Below are positions 37,171 through 44,754 of a stretch of 49,223 bases of DNA, one piece after another. How positions within the stretch are numbered: the first letter of the stretch is position 1; each line of letters opens with the position of its first letter. A model generated the notes under the pieces. The model worked only from the letters and a program-made list of their open reading frames with translations. It did no database searches and was not told where the DNA came from. This DNA is from Candidatus Harrisonbacteria bacterium. GTDB taxonomy: Bacteria > Patescibacteriota > Minisyncoccia > UBA6257 > 1-14-0-10-44-23. The stretch covers positions 354,965 to 404,187 of the forward strand of contig JAHFLF010000001.1 in the NCBI GenBank assembly GCA_023255625.1. The letters run 5' to 3'. The position numbers and the translations under genes are program-made.

Positions 37171-37715
37171 ATTGTATTTGTTACTACCCGTTGTACATCC
37201 TCGTGTTCCTCAAACCCCGCGATTATCGCGGCGAGAAGATTTTGTGAGCTGGCAGAGACTGGTTGAGGGAATTTTGCTTTGTAGTGTCGAGTTGGCACGC
37301 CGTCTTGAATTTCGTCGACAAGCTCAAAGGCCCAAAGAGTGCTTCCGGTATCGGCCGGCTTAATGCCAAGCTCCCCGGCGAGCGTTCTCATTTCTTGCAT
37401 CGTACGATTGCTGCTGTCAGTAATACCCTCAACAATCATTAAAAGACCTTCGGGCCCGATACATTCGAAAACAAATTCTTTCAAATCCTTTTGTTCTTTG
37501 GCCCGATTTATGGCGCGTTCTATATTTTCATTCGGCACACTAGACGCACGAGCTGTTTCAACCAGCGTTCGCAGTCGCGGATTTTCTTCCGGTTTCGGAT
37601 TTGTTTTTGCGGCGATAGCGATTGCCCCCAATATTTTTGTAAACAAAATCGCCCGCTTCTGATCCTTAGCGCCCTTCTGATGTTTGATTTGCGACCATTT
37701 GTTGTGACCGGACAT
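37161..37715 (-). CDS. YebC/PmpR family DNA-binding protein (184 aa)
   Basis: MSGHNKWSQIKHQKGAKDQKRAILFTKILGAIAIAAK...SVPNENIERAINRA. Confidence 0.95.
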   Translation of the reverse strand: MSGHNKWSQIKHQKGAKDQKRAILFTKILGAIAIAAKTNPKPEENPRLRTLVETARASSVPNENIERAINRAKEQKDLKEFVFECIGPEGLLMIVEGITDSSNRTMQEMRTLAGELGIKPADTGSTLWAFELVDEIQDGVPTRHYKAKFPQPVSASSQNLLAAIIAGFEEHEDVQRVVTNTIVT

Positions 37716-37721
37716 GGGCAG

Positions 37722-37836
37722 AAGTTGCTAGAGGAGATTAGATGCTGCTAGCACGAATAAATAGAGAGTTGGCCATTTTGTCTGTGGTATCCTTATGCTA
37801 ACAGCTTCTAGCGACCTCTAGCAACCTCTAACGCCT
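37722..37836. repeat. Intergenic palindrome, family C, between yebC and pilB-like
   Basis: agttgctagaggagattagatgctgctagc ... acagcttctagcgacctctagcaacctctaac. Confidence 0.85.
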
Positions 37837-37838
37837 CT

Positions 37839-39530
37839 ATGATCCCCAACGATAACCCCCAACTTACCGAGCAGCTGGCTAAGATTTGGCAACAGAGCCA
37901 GGAGCGATTGACGAGGCAGAGAGCCGGTCAGCAGCAATTTGCTTACCTTGATTTAACCAATGCACCCCTGCAGCTTGAGGCCTTTAAGCTGCTGCCGGAG
38001 GAGCGGGCTAAAGAGCTTGGCGCTTTGGCAATCGAACGCCGGGGCTTTGTGATGGCTTTGGCTGCGCTGAAGCCGGCTAGCGCTCCAGTTCAGTCATTGG
38101 CTCAAGAATTTAAACTTAAAGGTTTTCGGGTGAATCTTTTTGAGGTTTCTCCGGAAAGTTTCGAGTACGGGCTAACGGTGTATAAGCGCCTGCCCAAAAT
38201 GAGAAGCGAGATTAATACTCGCGTGGACATTTCCCCAGAAAAAGTTTCTTTGCTGGAAAAAGAGTTAACCAGCATAACCAAGGTTAATCAGCAGCTTCAG
38301 AAGCTGCTGGTCGGCGAGGTTCAAACCGGCGAGATTTTGAATGTTGTTTTGGCCGGCGGACTTACTAATCGGTGCTCGGATATTCATTTTGAAACCGCCG
38401 AGCACGGTTCGGCTCGGCTGCGCTATCGGATTGATGGAGTCCTGCAGACCGTAACCGAACAAATCAGAGACGAGGTTTACAAGCTGATTTTACTGCGTAT
38501 AAAATTGCTGGCCAATTTGCGGCTGAATGTTTCGAATGTCGCCCAGGACGGCGCCTTTTCTTTGAAACTTGGCGATTTGGAAATCGAGCTGCGCGTTGCA
38601 ATAGCGCCATCAGAATTCGGCGAGGCGATCGTGATGCGTATTTTAGACCCGCGAGCAATTCAAATTACTCTGCCGCAACTAGGGTTTCGGCCAGATGATT
38701 TAGCAATTGTTCAGGAGGAACTAAAAGCTCCGAACGGAATGATTTTAAATACCGGTCCGACCGGCTCCGGGAAAACTACTACTCTATACGCATTTTTACG
38801 GACCGTCGCGACTCCGGAGATAAAAATAATTACCATAGAAGACCCGATTGAATACCATCTACCCGGCATTGAGCAGACGCAGACTAATGACAAGGCCGGC
38901 TACACATTCGCCGGCGGCTTGCGGTCAATGATGCGCCAGGATCCAGACATTATTTTAGTTGGCGAGATTCGTGATAAAGAAACGGCAGATATCGCGTTGC
39001 AGGCCGCACTCACCGGGCATCTGGTTTTTTCAACTTTGCATACTAATTCCAGTTCTGGAGTTATTCCTCGTCTCTTAGACCTAGGAGCACAGTCGGTTTC
39101 AATAGGCCCGGCGCTGAATTTGGTGATTGCGCAGCGGCTAGTCCGTAAACTTTGCGAGAGGTGTCGGGTCGAACAGCAACTTGGTGCAAGCCGCAAGTCG
39201 CAAGTCGTTGAATTTCTGAAGAGATTGCCGGATAGGGTTGATAAAAAGCAGTATGAAACAGTTGAAAAAATCTATGAGCCGAAGAAGGATGGTTGCGAAA
39301 ATTGCCATGGGACTGGCTATCTCGGCCGGATTGGTATTTACGAACTTCTACATCTCGACGATAGCTTTGAAGAGTTGATTAAAAATAGTTCAACTGAAAG
39401 TGAGATTCGCGAGCACAGCAAAAAACAGGGAATAGTCTTTTTACAGGAAGACGGCATTTTGAAGGTGCTATCTGGTATAACTTCGTTTGAAGAGGTTGAG
39501 AGTGTAACCGGGCCGATTAAGTGGCTATAA
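37839..39530 (+). CDS. pilB: GspE/PilB family type II/IV pilus assembly ATPase
   Basis: LNTGPTGSGKTTTLYAFLR; IEDPIEYHLPGIEQTQTN; LRSMMRQDPDIILVGEIRDKETADIALQAALTGHLVFSTLHTN. Confidence 0.95.
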   Translation: MIPNDNPQLTEQLAKIWQQSQERLTRQRAGQQQFAYLDLTNAPLQLEAFKLLPEERAKELGALAIERRGFVMALAALKPASAPVQSLAQEFKLKGFRVNLFEVSPESFEYGLTVYKRLPKMRSEINTRVDISPEKVSLLEKELTSITKVNQQLQKLLVGEVQTGEILNVVLAGGLTNRCSDIHFETAEHGSARLRYRIDGVLQTVTEQIRDEVYKLILLRIKLLANLRLNVSNVAQDGAFSLKLGDLEIELRVAIAPSEFGEAIVMRILDPRAIQITLPQLGFRPDDLAIVQEELKAPNGMILNTGPTGSGKTTTLYAFLRTVATPEIKIITIEDPIEYHLPGIEQTQTNDKAGYTFAGGLRSMMRQDPDIILVGEIRDKETADIALQAALTGHLVFSTLHTNSSSGVIPRLLDLGAQSVSIGPALNLVIAQRLVRKLCERCRVEQQLGASRKSQVVEFLKRLPDRVDKKQYETVEKIYEPKKDGCENCHGTGYLGRIGIYELLHLDDSFEELIKNSSTESEIREHSKKQGIVFLQEDGILKVLSGITSFEEVESVTGPIKWL

Positions 39531-39581
39531 GTTAGGCGCAATCGCAGTTCCACTAAGCTGGCGATTTTTGCATAAATTAAA

Positions 39582-39651
39582 AGGCGTCGCGGATTCGCCA
39601 TAGGGAGCAGTAAAAGGTATCCCTGCTCATCTTGGCGAATCCGCGACGCCT
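39582..39651. repeat. Hairpin with 19-bp perfect arms
   Basis: AGGCGTCGCGGATTCGCCA ... TGGCGAATCCGCGACGCCT. Confidence 0.9.
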
Positions 39652-39791
39652 ATGCAAAAAAACCGCCTAGTAGTGGGCAAAATTCGGACCCGCGAGAATT
39701 ATCTCTATCCACAGCTTATTCAGTATGGTGATTTTGCCTATTTCCGGATGGTATACTAAATATCCGATTGTTGTTGGAGGGCTTACTGCTC

Positions 39792-39820
39792 TTGACAGAT
39801 TAGAGATTTGGTGCTATATT
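39792..39820 (+). promoter_or_regulatory. Strong sigma70-type promoter inside the 39656-40078 element
   Basis: TTGACA - 17 nt - TATATT. Confidence 0.75.
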
Positions 39821-39826
39821 CTGATT

Positions 39827-40078
39827 AAGAATTGTGCGGCAAAAGCAGCTGCTATGTCGCTTGCTCTTTGTTTTCACGATAGTGGCTTAAATACGATCGC
39901 TCTTTTAAAACCGTCTGGTAGTGGGCAAAATGGGATGGCTCATCGATTTGGACAACTTGGCTCCGGCTGGGGTGCTCCTCGATTTCATTCTTGGTTTCTT
40001 TTTAGATTTTCTAAAGAAGAACTTTTTATCAGCTTCCTCCCCAGGTGCTGATTTTGCCCACTACTAGGCGGTTTTTTT
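39827..40078 (+). ncRNA. Candidate structured ncRNA ending at an intrinsic terminator
   Basis: Promoter upstream; 3' arm ATTTTGCCCACTACTAGGCGG + T7 pairs (with two G-U) with internal copy at 39907-39931. Confidence 0.45.
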
Positions 40079-40094
40079 ATTTTCTAAGGAGCGC

Positions 40095-40100
40095 TATACT
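40095..40100 (+). promoter_or_regulatory. -10 element TATACT, 8 nt upstream of the ruvB ATG (near-leaderless)
   Basis: gcgcTATACTcaagccacATG. Confidence 0.6.
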
Positions 40101-40108
40101 CAAGCCAC

Positions 40109-41170
40109 ATGAGTGATACAGACGATACAAAAGAGGAGCCCGCCCCGACGCCACAAGGGGCCGGGGCTCCGACCGAAAGCGTCGGAGTAGCTGATGATCG
40201 GGCTATTGATTTGATTCTGCGGCCATCTAAATGGGACGAGTATGTTGGCCAGGAGAAACTTAAAAAAAACCTGCGCGTGATTTTGCAGGCGGCTTTGGGC
40301 CGCGGTGAGAGCTGCGACCACCTTCTGCTGTTCGGCCAGGCCGGGCTTGGTAAGACGACGCTGGCCAACTTAATTGCGCTCGAGCTTGGCGCTAATTTAA
40401 AGACAACTTCGGGCCCGGCGATTGAGAAGATGGGCGACCTGGCCGCTGTGCTGACAAATCTTTCAAAAGGCGATGTGCTGTTTATTGACGAGATTCACCG
40501 GTTGAACCGGTTGATTGAAGAGGTTTTGTATCCGGCCATGGAGAGCCGCAAGCTGCATCTGATTGTGGGTAAGGGGCCGGGCGCGCGTACGGTGACGCTG
40601 GATCTGCCGGCGTTTACTTTGATTGCCGCTACAACACGGCCGAATTTAATCTCGGCACCGCTGCGTTCGCGATTTGGCGCGACATTTAAACTTGATTATT
40701 ATGAGCAGCCAGACATTGAGCAAATTTTAAAGCGCTCCGCAAAAATGCTTGGGCTGACGGTTGAAGATGGAGCATTGAAGGCGGTTGCTCAAGCGTCGCG
40801 TTTTACGCCGCGCACCGCGAATCGTTTATTGCGCCGGATGCGCGACTATGCCCAGGTGCATGGCAAAGAAATCATTGATACTGACACGGCGCGGAAAACA
40901 TTGGAGATGCTGGAGATTGATGAGTTGGGGCTGGAGCCGCATGACCGCCGCATTTTAGAGGTCTTGATTGATAAGTTTCACGGCGGGCCGGTAGGGCTTT
41001 CCACGCTGGCTGCGGCATTTAACGAAGACAAGGGGACGATTGAGGATGTGTATGAGCCATACCTCATGAGTATTGGGCTGATTGTGCGCACTCCAACCGG
41101 CCGGCGAGCGACAGAGAAGGCGTATGAGCATTTGGGGCGACTTGATGGGAACCAGAGTAAGTTGCTTTAG
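40109..41170 (+). CDS. ruvB: Holliday junction branch migration helicase RuvB
   Basis: LRPSKWDEYVGQEKLKKNLRVILQAA...LLFGQAGLGKTTLANLIALELGANLKTTSGPAIEK. Confidence 0.97.
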   Translation: MSDTDDTKEEPAPTPQGAGAPTESVGVADDRAIDLILRPSKWDEYVGQEKLKKNLRVILQAALGRGESCDHLLLFGQAGLGKTTLANLIALELGANLKTTSGPAIEKMGDLAAVLTNLSKGDVLFIDEIHRLNRLIEEVLYPAMESRKLHLIVGKGPGARTVTLDLPAFTLIAATTRPNLISAPLRSRFGATFKLDYYEQPDIEQILKRSAKMLGLTVEDGALKAVAQASRFTPRTANRLLRRMRDYAQVHGKEIIDTDTARKTLEMLEIDELGLEPHDRRILEVLIDKFHGGPVGLSTLAAAFNEDKGTIEDVYEPYLMSIGLIVRTPTGRRATEKAYEHLGRLDGNQSKLL

Positions 41171-41171
41171 A

Positions 41172-41248
41172 TAAATTTCTAATTTTCAATTTAGAAATTT
41201 CATAATTTAAGACATTGTTTGAAAATTGAGAATTAGAAATTGAAAATT
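41172..41248. repeat. Intergenic AT-rich palindrome, family I
   Basis: aaatttctaattttcaattt ... aaaattgagaattagaaatt. Confidence 0.8.
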
Positions 41249-41761
41249 ATGTTGCGTATTTCCGAGGTTCTTGCTAACCCCACCGGCACCGACAAAGGTG
41301 CAGAGTATGTAGTTATCAAAAATACTGATGGGGCTGCTATTTCGGTGAGCGGATATAAAATAAAAAACGGCGGCGGTAAAACAATTCCAGTTTCCGGCAC
41401 GATTGCTCCGCATGGAGAGCTCAAGGTCATGACCGGAGGCGTGGCACTTAAAAATACAGGGGATACTTTGATACTTTTGAATCCAGCGGGTGCGCAGATT
41501 GATTCGTTTACATATACAACCGCCGCCGATGGCGTTGCGCTTCAACCGGCGGCGTTTTTGACGGCCGAGATGAAGGCGGAACTATTTGAAGAGCTGGCTA
41601 CAACCAGCCCGGCTGCTGGGCCACTTTCCGGCGGCGCGCCCGCCTCGGGCGGGCAAGTCTTGATTGCAATCGTCTCCGCTGCTATTCTGGCGCTACTTGC
41701 GGTCTGGGTAGTAAAACAAGTTAAGTACGATGAAATAGTTAATAGTCCCTTTGCTAAGTAA
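41249..41761 (+). CDS. Lamin-tail-domain (LTD) protein with C-terminal TM helix
   Basis: RISEVLANPTGTDKGAEYVVIKNTDGAAISVSGYKIKNGGGKTIPVSGTIAPHGELKV. Confidence 0.85.
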   Translation: MLRISEVLANPTGTDKGAEYVVIKNTDGAAISVSGYKIKNGGGKTIPVSGTIAPHGELKVMTGGVALKNTGDTLILLNPAGAQIDSFTYTTAADGVALQPAAFLTAEMKAELFEELATTSPAAGPLSGGAPASGGQVLIAIVSAAILALLAVWVVKQVKYDEIVNSPFAK

Positions 41762-41848
41762 TTTTCTGTCATTGCGAGTACCCGAAGCAATCCAGGATTT
41801 TTCTAACGACCTGGATCGCCACGCGAGTACGCTCGCGATGACAGACTA
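41761..41848. repeat. Intergenic palindrome, family J (CTGTCATTGCGAG...CTCGCGATGACAG type)
   Basis: ctgtcattgcgagtacccgaagcaatccagg ... cctggatcgccacgcgagtacgctcgcgatgacag. Confidence 0.9.
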
Positions 41849-41851
41849 GAT

Positions 41852-42313
41852 ATGCTTAAAAAGTCAATTCAGATTAAAAATGCAGCGGCAATGCAGAAAT
41901 TTGCGGCACAGATGGCTCGCGAAATTGTCGCACAACCGTTTGACGAGCATGCGAAGGTCATCGCTTTAGTCGGCGATCTTGGGGCCGGCAAAACCACTTT
42001 TGCGCAGGGGCTTTTGCGTGAGCTCGGCGTGAAGCGCCGTGTAATTTCCCCAACCTTTCTGATTATCCGCCCCTACTCGTTACTCGTTACTCGTACTCGT
42101 TACTCTCGTGTATTCCACATTGATTGCTATCGACTTAACAATTCTGACGAATTGTTAAGTCTTGGATTTAAGGAAATACTAAAAAATCCGCAGCATATCG
42201 TTCTTATTGAATGGCCGGAGCTTATAAAAAAATATTTGCCGAAGGATACGCGCTGGGTGAAGATTGAGCATCCAGAGAAGGGGATGCACCGGTTGGTGCG
42301 GTTAATCGGTTAG
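41852..42313 (+). CDS. tsaE: tRNA threonylcarbamoyladenosine biosynthesis ATPase TsaE
   Basis: VIALVGDLGAGKTTFAQGLLRELGVKRRVISPTFLI...FHIDCYRL. Confidence 0.95.
   Translation: MLKKSIQIKNAAAMQKFAAQMAREIVAQPFDEHAKVIALVGDLGAGKTTFAQGLLRELGVKRRVISPTFLIIRPYSLLVTRTRYSRVFHIDCYRLNNSDELLSLGFKEILKNPQHIVLIEWPELIKKYLPKDTRWVKIEHPEKGMHRLVRLIG
42073..42109. repeat. Short tandem repeat (ACTCGTT units) embedded in tsaE
   Basis: actcgttactcgttactcgtactcgttactctcgtg encoding YSLLVTRTRYS. Confidence 0.8.
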
Positions 42314-42334
42314 TCAGTGATGCATAAAAGAGAA

Positions 42335-42377
42335 AGGTCCGCGGGCGACCTCTCCCTTTGGGTTGGTCGGCGGACCT
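42335..42377 (-). terminator. Intrinsic terminator for the 42376-42711 gene
   Basis: Reverse strand AGGTCCGCCGACC...GGTCGCCCGCGGACCT followed by TTCTCTTTTATG. Confidence 0.65.
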
Positions 42378-42711
42378 AGTGCGGGTCGGACAAGTTCGAT
42401 GTTCGCTCTCCTGTCCAACTGAAAGGCGCATGTTGCCGCAGATACCAGAAGGTGTAGAAACCGCATAGTCCCGACGCGCCCCAGATCGCAGCGACTTCGA
42501 TTGCGTCCTGTGTCTGCGGCGTGATAGCTCCAGCCATGAAGACACCCGCAGAGACCGAAACTTGAGCTACATAGGCGATGACCCAGCAGGCCGCCGCCAC
42601 TCTGTTCTTCGGGTCAGCCCAGAGCGCATACTGGGACACATATGCGCATACCCGGATGAGTCCTGCGCCAGAGATCAACATGCTCACGAGCGCCACATAC
42701 CTGGTGTCCAT
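42376..42711 (-). CDS. Small (111 aa) polytopic membrane protein, unknown family
   Basis: 3-4 hydrophobic segments; perfect extended Shine-Dalgarno TAAGGAGGTGATCCA directly upstream. Confidence 0.75.
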   Translation of the reverse strand: MDTRYVALVSMLISGAGLIRVCAYVSQYALWADPKNRVAAACWVIAYVAQVSVSAGVFMAGAITPQTQDAIEVAAIWGASGLCGFYTFWYLRQHAPFSWTGERTSNLSDPH

Positions 42712-42741
42712 TGGATCACCTCCTTAGCTTCTTTTATAGCG

Positions 42742-42835
42742 CAGTATTCGCGAACACGCAAATATGCGCTAATATGCTAATGGAATCGGAACACTATTCG
42801 CATATTCGATTTATTAGCATGTTAGCGATTACTGT
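42742..42835. repeat. Intergenic palindrome, family A, abutting the exonuclease ATG
   Basis: cagtattcgcgaacacgcaaatatgcgctaatatgctaat ... attcgatttattagcatgttagcgattactgt-ATG. Confidence 0.88.
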
Positions 42836-43708
42836 ATGAAAAAGCTTCTCCTCATTGACTCCCACGCCCTTATCCACCGCATGTACCACGCGATGGCGCC
42901 ACTCACGACTGCGCAAAACGAGCCAATCGGCGCTATTTACGGGATTAGTCAGCTCCTTTTGCGAATGCTTACCGAGACGGTGAGGCCGGATTATGTTGCT
43001 GCGTGTTTTGACCGGCCGGAGCCGACATTTCGCAAAGAGAGCTTTCCGGAGTACAAGGCGCAACGGGCGCAGACCGAGCCGGATTTAGTTAAGCAGCTGA
43101 TTCGCAGCCGCGAGGTGTTTGCGCATTTTAAAATCAAATGTTTTGAATTGGCTGGCTTTGAGGCCGATGATTTAATCGCGACGCTGGCTACGAAACTGCA
43201 CAACGAAAAAGATTTACAGGTGACTATTTTGTCTGGCGACCGCGACTTGTTGCAGCTCGTTGAGGACGACCACATTGTTGTCGAACTGTTCAAAAATGGC
43301 GGGGGAGAGACGACGCATATGAACGAGCAGGCAGTTATCGCCAAGTACGGGCTCAAACCAATCCAGATTATTGACCTCAAGGGGCTTATCGGCGATCCGT
43401 CCGACAATATTCCTGGTATCAGGGGCGTGGGTGAAAAAACTGCCACCCCACTCTTAAAAGAATTTGGTACCGTTGAAGGAGTATTTGAAAATCTGGTGAT
43501 CGTGCCGCAAAAAACAGCGAAAAAATTTGAGGGGCAGCTAGAGATTGCGATGAAGTGTAAAAAATTAGCGACGCTCGAACATAATGCGCCGATTTTTCTT
43601 GATTCACTTGCCGATCTGCGCGCTCTGCCGCTTGATGTATCTGGGCTTACGACATATTTTGAGTCGCTGGGGTTTGTCTCGCTGGTCCATCGGATTGGCG
43701 CGAATTAG
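42836..43708 (+). CDS. Stand-alone 5'-3' exonuclease (Pol I N-terminal-type FEN domain)
   Basis: LLIDSHALIHRMYHAM...VAACFDRPEPTFRKESFPEYKAQR...LSGDRDLLQLV...GDPSDNIPGIRGVGEKTA. Confidence 0.93.
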   Translation: MKKLLLIDSHALIHRMYHAMAPLTTAQNEPIGAIYGISQLLLRMLTETVRPDYVAACFDRPEPTFRKESFPEYKAQRAQTEPDLVKQLIRSREVFAHFKIKCFELAGFEADDLIATLATKLHNEKDLQVTILSGDRDLLQLVEDDHIVVELFKNGGGETTHMNEQAVIAKYGLKPIQIIDLKGLIGDPSDNIPGIRGVGEKTATPLLKEFGTVEGVFENLVIVPQKTAKKFEGQLEIAMKCKKLATLEHNAPIFLDSLADLRALPLDVSGLTTYFESLGFVSLVHRIGAN

Positions 43709-43731
43709 CGGTAACAGAAAATTCTGTGTGG

Positions 43732-43737
43732 TATAAT
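43732..43737 (+). promoter_or_regulatory. -10 element TATAAT 6 nt upstream of ATG (leaderless candidate)
   Basis: ggTATAATtttagcATG. Confidence 0.6.
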
Positions 43738-43743
43738 TTTAGC

Positions 43744-44649
43744 ATGGCTATTCGAAAACAGTTGAAGTTTTTAGGGTTTTTTAAAAAACCGGAGGTTCAG
43801 TTTTTTTTAATAATTTTAGCGCCGCTTACCGCGTTTTTTCTAGTCAGCTATCAAAATGTTTCAGAGAAGGAGCAAGAATTTATTTTAATCGGCGTGGCTA
43901 CATTAGTCGCCATGGTGTTTTTCCAAACACTTTATTCCGGCTATGAGCATTATCGTTTGAATAAACAGGAGCAGGCCTTTTTGAGCATTTCTGCTCATCA
44001 GATGCGCACACCGCTCACCGCTGTCCGTTGGCTGATGTCGGAGATAACTGCAAATGATAACAAGCCGGAGGAGCGGAAAGATTTAGGGCGAGTTGCCGAA
44101 ATAGCCATCACAAAATTGAACAACATTATTGATTCATTTTCAGCGCTGGCCAGAATCGGCGATGCGCAGCTAGCGGAATTAAGCGAACGATTGGATATTT
44201 GCGATTTAATTGAAAAGGCAGTTACTACGGCCGAGCCGGTTTCCAGACAATATGGAGTCGCAGTTTTTTTCGAGGGGCCGTGTGAGGATCTTTATGTTAA
44301 GGTAGATCCGGTTAAGCTGGAAATTGTTTTTTCAAATTTAATTAACAACGGAGTCAAATACAATCATCGCGGCGGGATGGTTACTGTCGGGGCCAGACGC
44401 GTCGAAGGTGGTAAAAAAATTGAAGTAATGGTTCGTGATACCGGTATTGGAATTCCTGAAGCCGAGCAGGGGCGGATCTTTGGGCAGTTTTTCCGGGGCA
44501 AGCAGGCGCAGCAGATTAATCTAATCGGCGTCGGATTAGGATTGTATATGACCAAGCAGATAATTGAGCAGCACCGCGGGCAGATTTGGTTTGAATCAGC
44601 GCCCGGGAAGGGCACGACCTTTCATTTCACCTTACCCAGCAGTCGCTAA
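43744..44649 (+). CDS. Membrane sensor histidine kinase (ORF track starts at 43726; ATG 43744 preferred)
   Basis: H-box ISAHQMRTPLTAVRWLMSE; N box NLINNGVKYNHRGG; DTGIGIPEAEQGRIFGQFFRG; GVGLGLYMTKQIIEQHRG. Confidence 0.95.
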   Translation: MAIRKQLKFLGFFKKPEVQFFLIILAPLTAFFLVSYQNVSEKEQEFILIGVATLVAMVFFQTLYSGYEHYRLNKQEQAFLSISAHQMRTPLTAVRWLMSEITANDNKPEERKDLGRVAEIAITKLNNIIDSFSALARIGDAQLAELSERLDICDLIEKAVTTAEPVSRQYGVAVFFEGPCEDLYVKVDPVKLEIVFSNLINNGVKYNHRGGMVTVGARRVEGGKKIEVMVRDTGIGIPEAEQGRIFGQFFRGKQAQQINLIGVGLGLYMTKQIIEQHRGQIWFESAPGKGTTFHFTLPSSR

Positions 44650-44652
44650 CAC

Positions 44653-44754
44653 GCCACAGTAATCACTAACACGCTAATACAGACGAATACGCGAATAAAA
44701 TCCGGACTCTTCTTTATTAGTATATTAGTCTTAATTAGCATTTTAGCGATTACT
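44653..44754. repeat. Intergenic palindrome, family A, upstream of mutM
   Basis: acagtaatcactaacacgctaatacagacgaatacgcgaat ... attagtatattagtcttaattagcattttagcgattact. Confidence 0.88.

Larger units (their letters stand above)
39656..40078. repeat. 423-bp element with perfect 28-bp terminal inverted repeats and an internal arm copy
   Basis: AAAAAAACCGCCTAGTAGTGGGCAAAAT (39656-39683) and ATTTTGCCCACTACTAGGCGGTTTTTTT (40051-40078); internal AAAACCGTCTGGTAGTGGGCAAAAT at 39907-39931. Confidence 0.9.

Noticed and set aside
39725-40051. ORF of 108 aa inside the 28-bp TIR element
   Set aside because: No recognisable motif, no SD, composition unlike neighbours, and it crosses the promoter and stem regions of the candidate ncRNA.
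39656-40078. Insertion sequence
   Set aside because: No transposase ORF; the right inverted repeat with its T tract looks like an intrinsic terminator.
42711-42726. 16S rRNA 3'-end fragment (TTGGATCACCTCCTTA)
   Set aside because: Only 16 nt, no upstream rRNA sequence, and perfectly placed as the Shine-Dalgarno of the - strand gene.
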